Shown here piece by piece: positions 13,195 through 13,295 of a DNA stretch of 13,295 nucleotides. The first letter of the stretch is position 1. Each line of letters opens with the position of its first letter. The notes under the pieces were generated by a model. The model was given only the letters and a program-made list of their open reading frames with translations, was not told the origin of the DNA and did not search any database. Origin of the DNA: Haloarculaceae archaeon (GTDB lineage: Archaea > Halobacteriota > Halobacteria > Halobacteriales > Haloarculaceae); NCBI GenBank assembly GCA_018609945.1, contig JAHENO010000230.1:1-13295 (forward strand). Reading direction: 5' to 3'. The position numbers and the translations under genes are program-made.

Positions 13195-13295
13195 TCAGTC
13201 GAGCAAAACGGGATCGAACCGGTCAATTTGGCCTGAGCCGGTGAAGCGATCGACATTTTTGACAGTAATCCAAGAGTAGTCGTGGTTGAGGCAGA
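13195..13295 (-). CDS. C-terminal end of an unknown protein, cut by the window edge
   Basis: On the minus strand an open frame enters from the right edge and runs for 32 codons to a TGA at 13195-13197, ending IDRFDPVLLD. The segment includes CLNHDYSWITVKNVDRF and has ordinary protein composition, and the other two frames on this strand look less natural. I do not recognise the family from this fragment. The stop is 25 bases outside the IS end, so the insertion sits just downstream of this gene. The reading is tentative because it is short. Confidence 0.45.
   Translation of the reverse strand, partial: CLNHDYSWITVKNVDRFTGSGQIDRFDPVLLD

Noticed and set aside
1..13295. CRISPR array or cas genes
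   Set aside because: No set of regularly spaced direct repeats and no Cas-like proteins were seen.

Overview
The window reads as haloarchaeal chromosome (class Halobacteria). The genes are GC-rich, the proteins are very acidic, and several genes start leaderless or near-leaderless with TATA-like boxes. There is an archaeal RIO2 kinase, a DUF7344-type regulator, Tat-type signal peptides and halophile-style insertion sequences. All family names rest on motifs read by eye; no database search was run.

Layout. 198-1109 (-) is a RIO2-type kinase. 1110-1897 holds its promoter and an AT-rich stretch with no convincing gene. 1898-2440 (-) is a DUF7344-like winged-helix protein with two membrane segments. 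It is divergent from the main locus at 2841-7523 (+), which has five genes: a TasA/camelysin-like secreted protein with a SipW-type signal (2841-3896), a SipW-like signal peptidase (3903-4472), a second such secreted protein (4683-5750), a second and larger signal peptidase (5747-6805), and a heavily N-glycosylatable, cohesin-like surface protein (6798-7523). 7524-8062 contains what looks like a twice-frameshifted HalOD1-domain remnant. 8063-8479 (-) is the N-terminal half of an IS630-type transposase in an AT-rich island. Then come ordinary genes: a cupin (8611-9000, -), a phosphoglucosamine/phosphomannomutase-family enzyme (9172-10521, +) and an AhpD/CMD-like protein (10946-11344, +). A Tn5/IS50-like IS4-family element occupies about 11510-13170, and the last 100 bases hold the C-terminal end of a further minus-strand gene.

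How the main locus may work (inference). Both secreted substrates combine a twin-arginine motif with the SipW-substrate signature FxDxE...TxTAGG. Each is followed at once by its own SipW-like peptidase with Ser, His and Asp motifs. This suggests folded, Tat-exported subunits that are trimmed by dedicated peptidases and then assembled on the cell surface, as in TasA/camelysin fibres and archaeal bundling pili. The fifth protein may be an accessory or anchoring subunit. The DUF7344-like gene and repeated palindromes AACGA(C/G)TCGTT in the divergent intergenic region are candidates for local control.

The most unexpected signal is a pair of tRNA T-arm-like hairpins, one upstream of each substrate gene. 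They have the same GGTTCGAYTCC core but different, still fully paired stems, and each is preceded by a second hairpin. They could be remnants of tRNA genes or a structured leader RNA.
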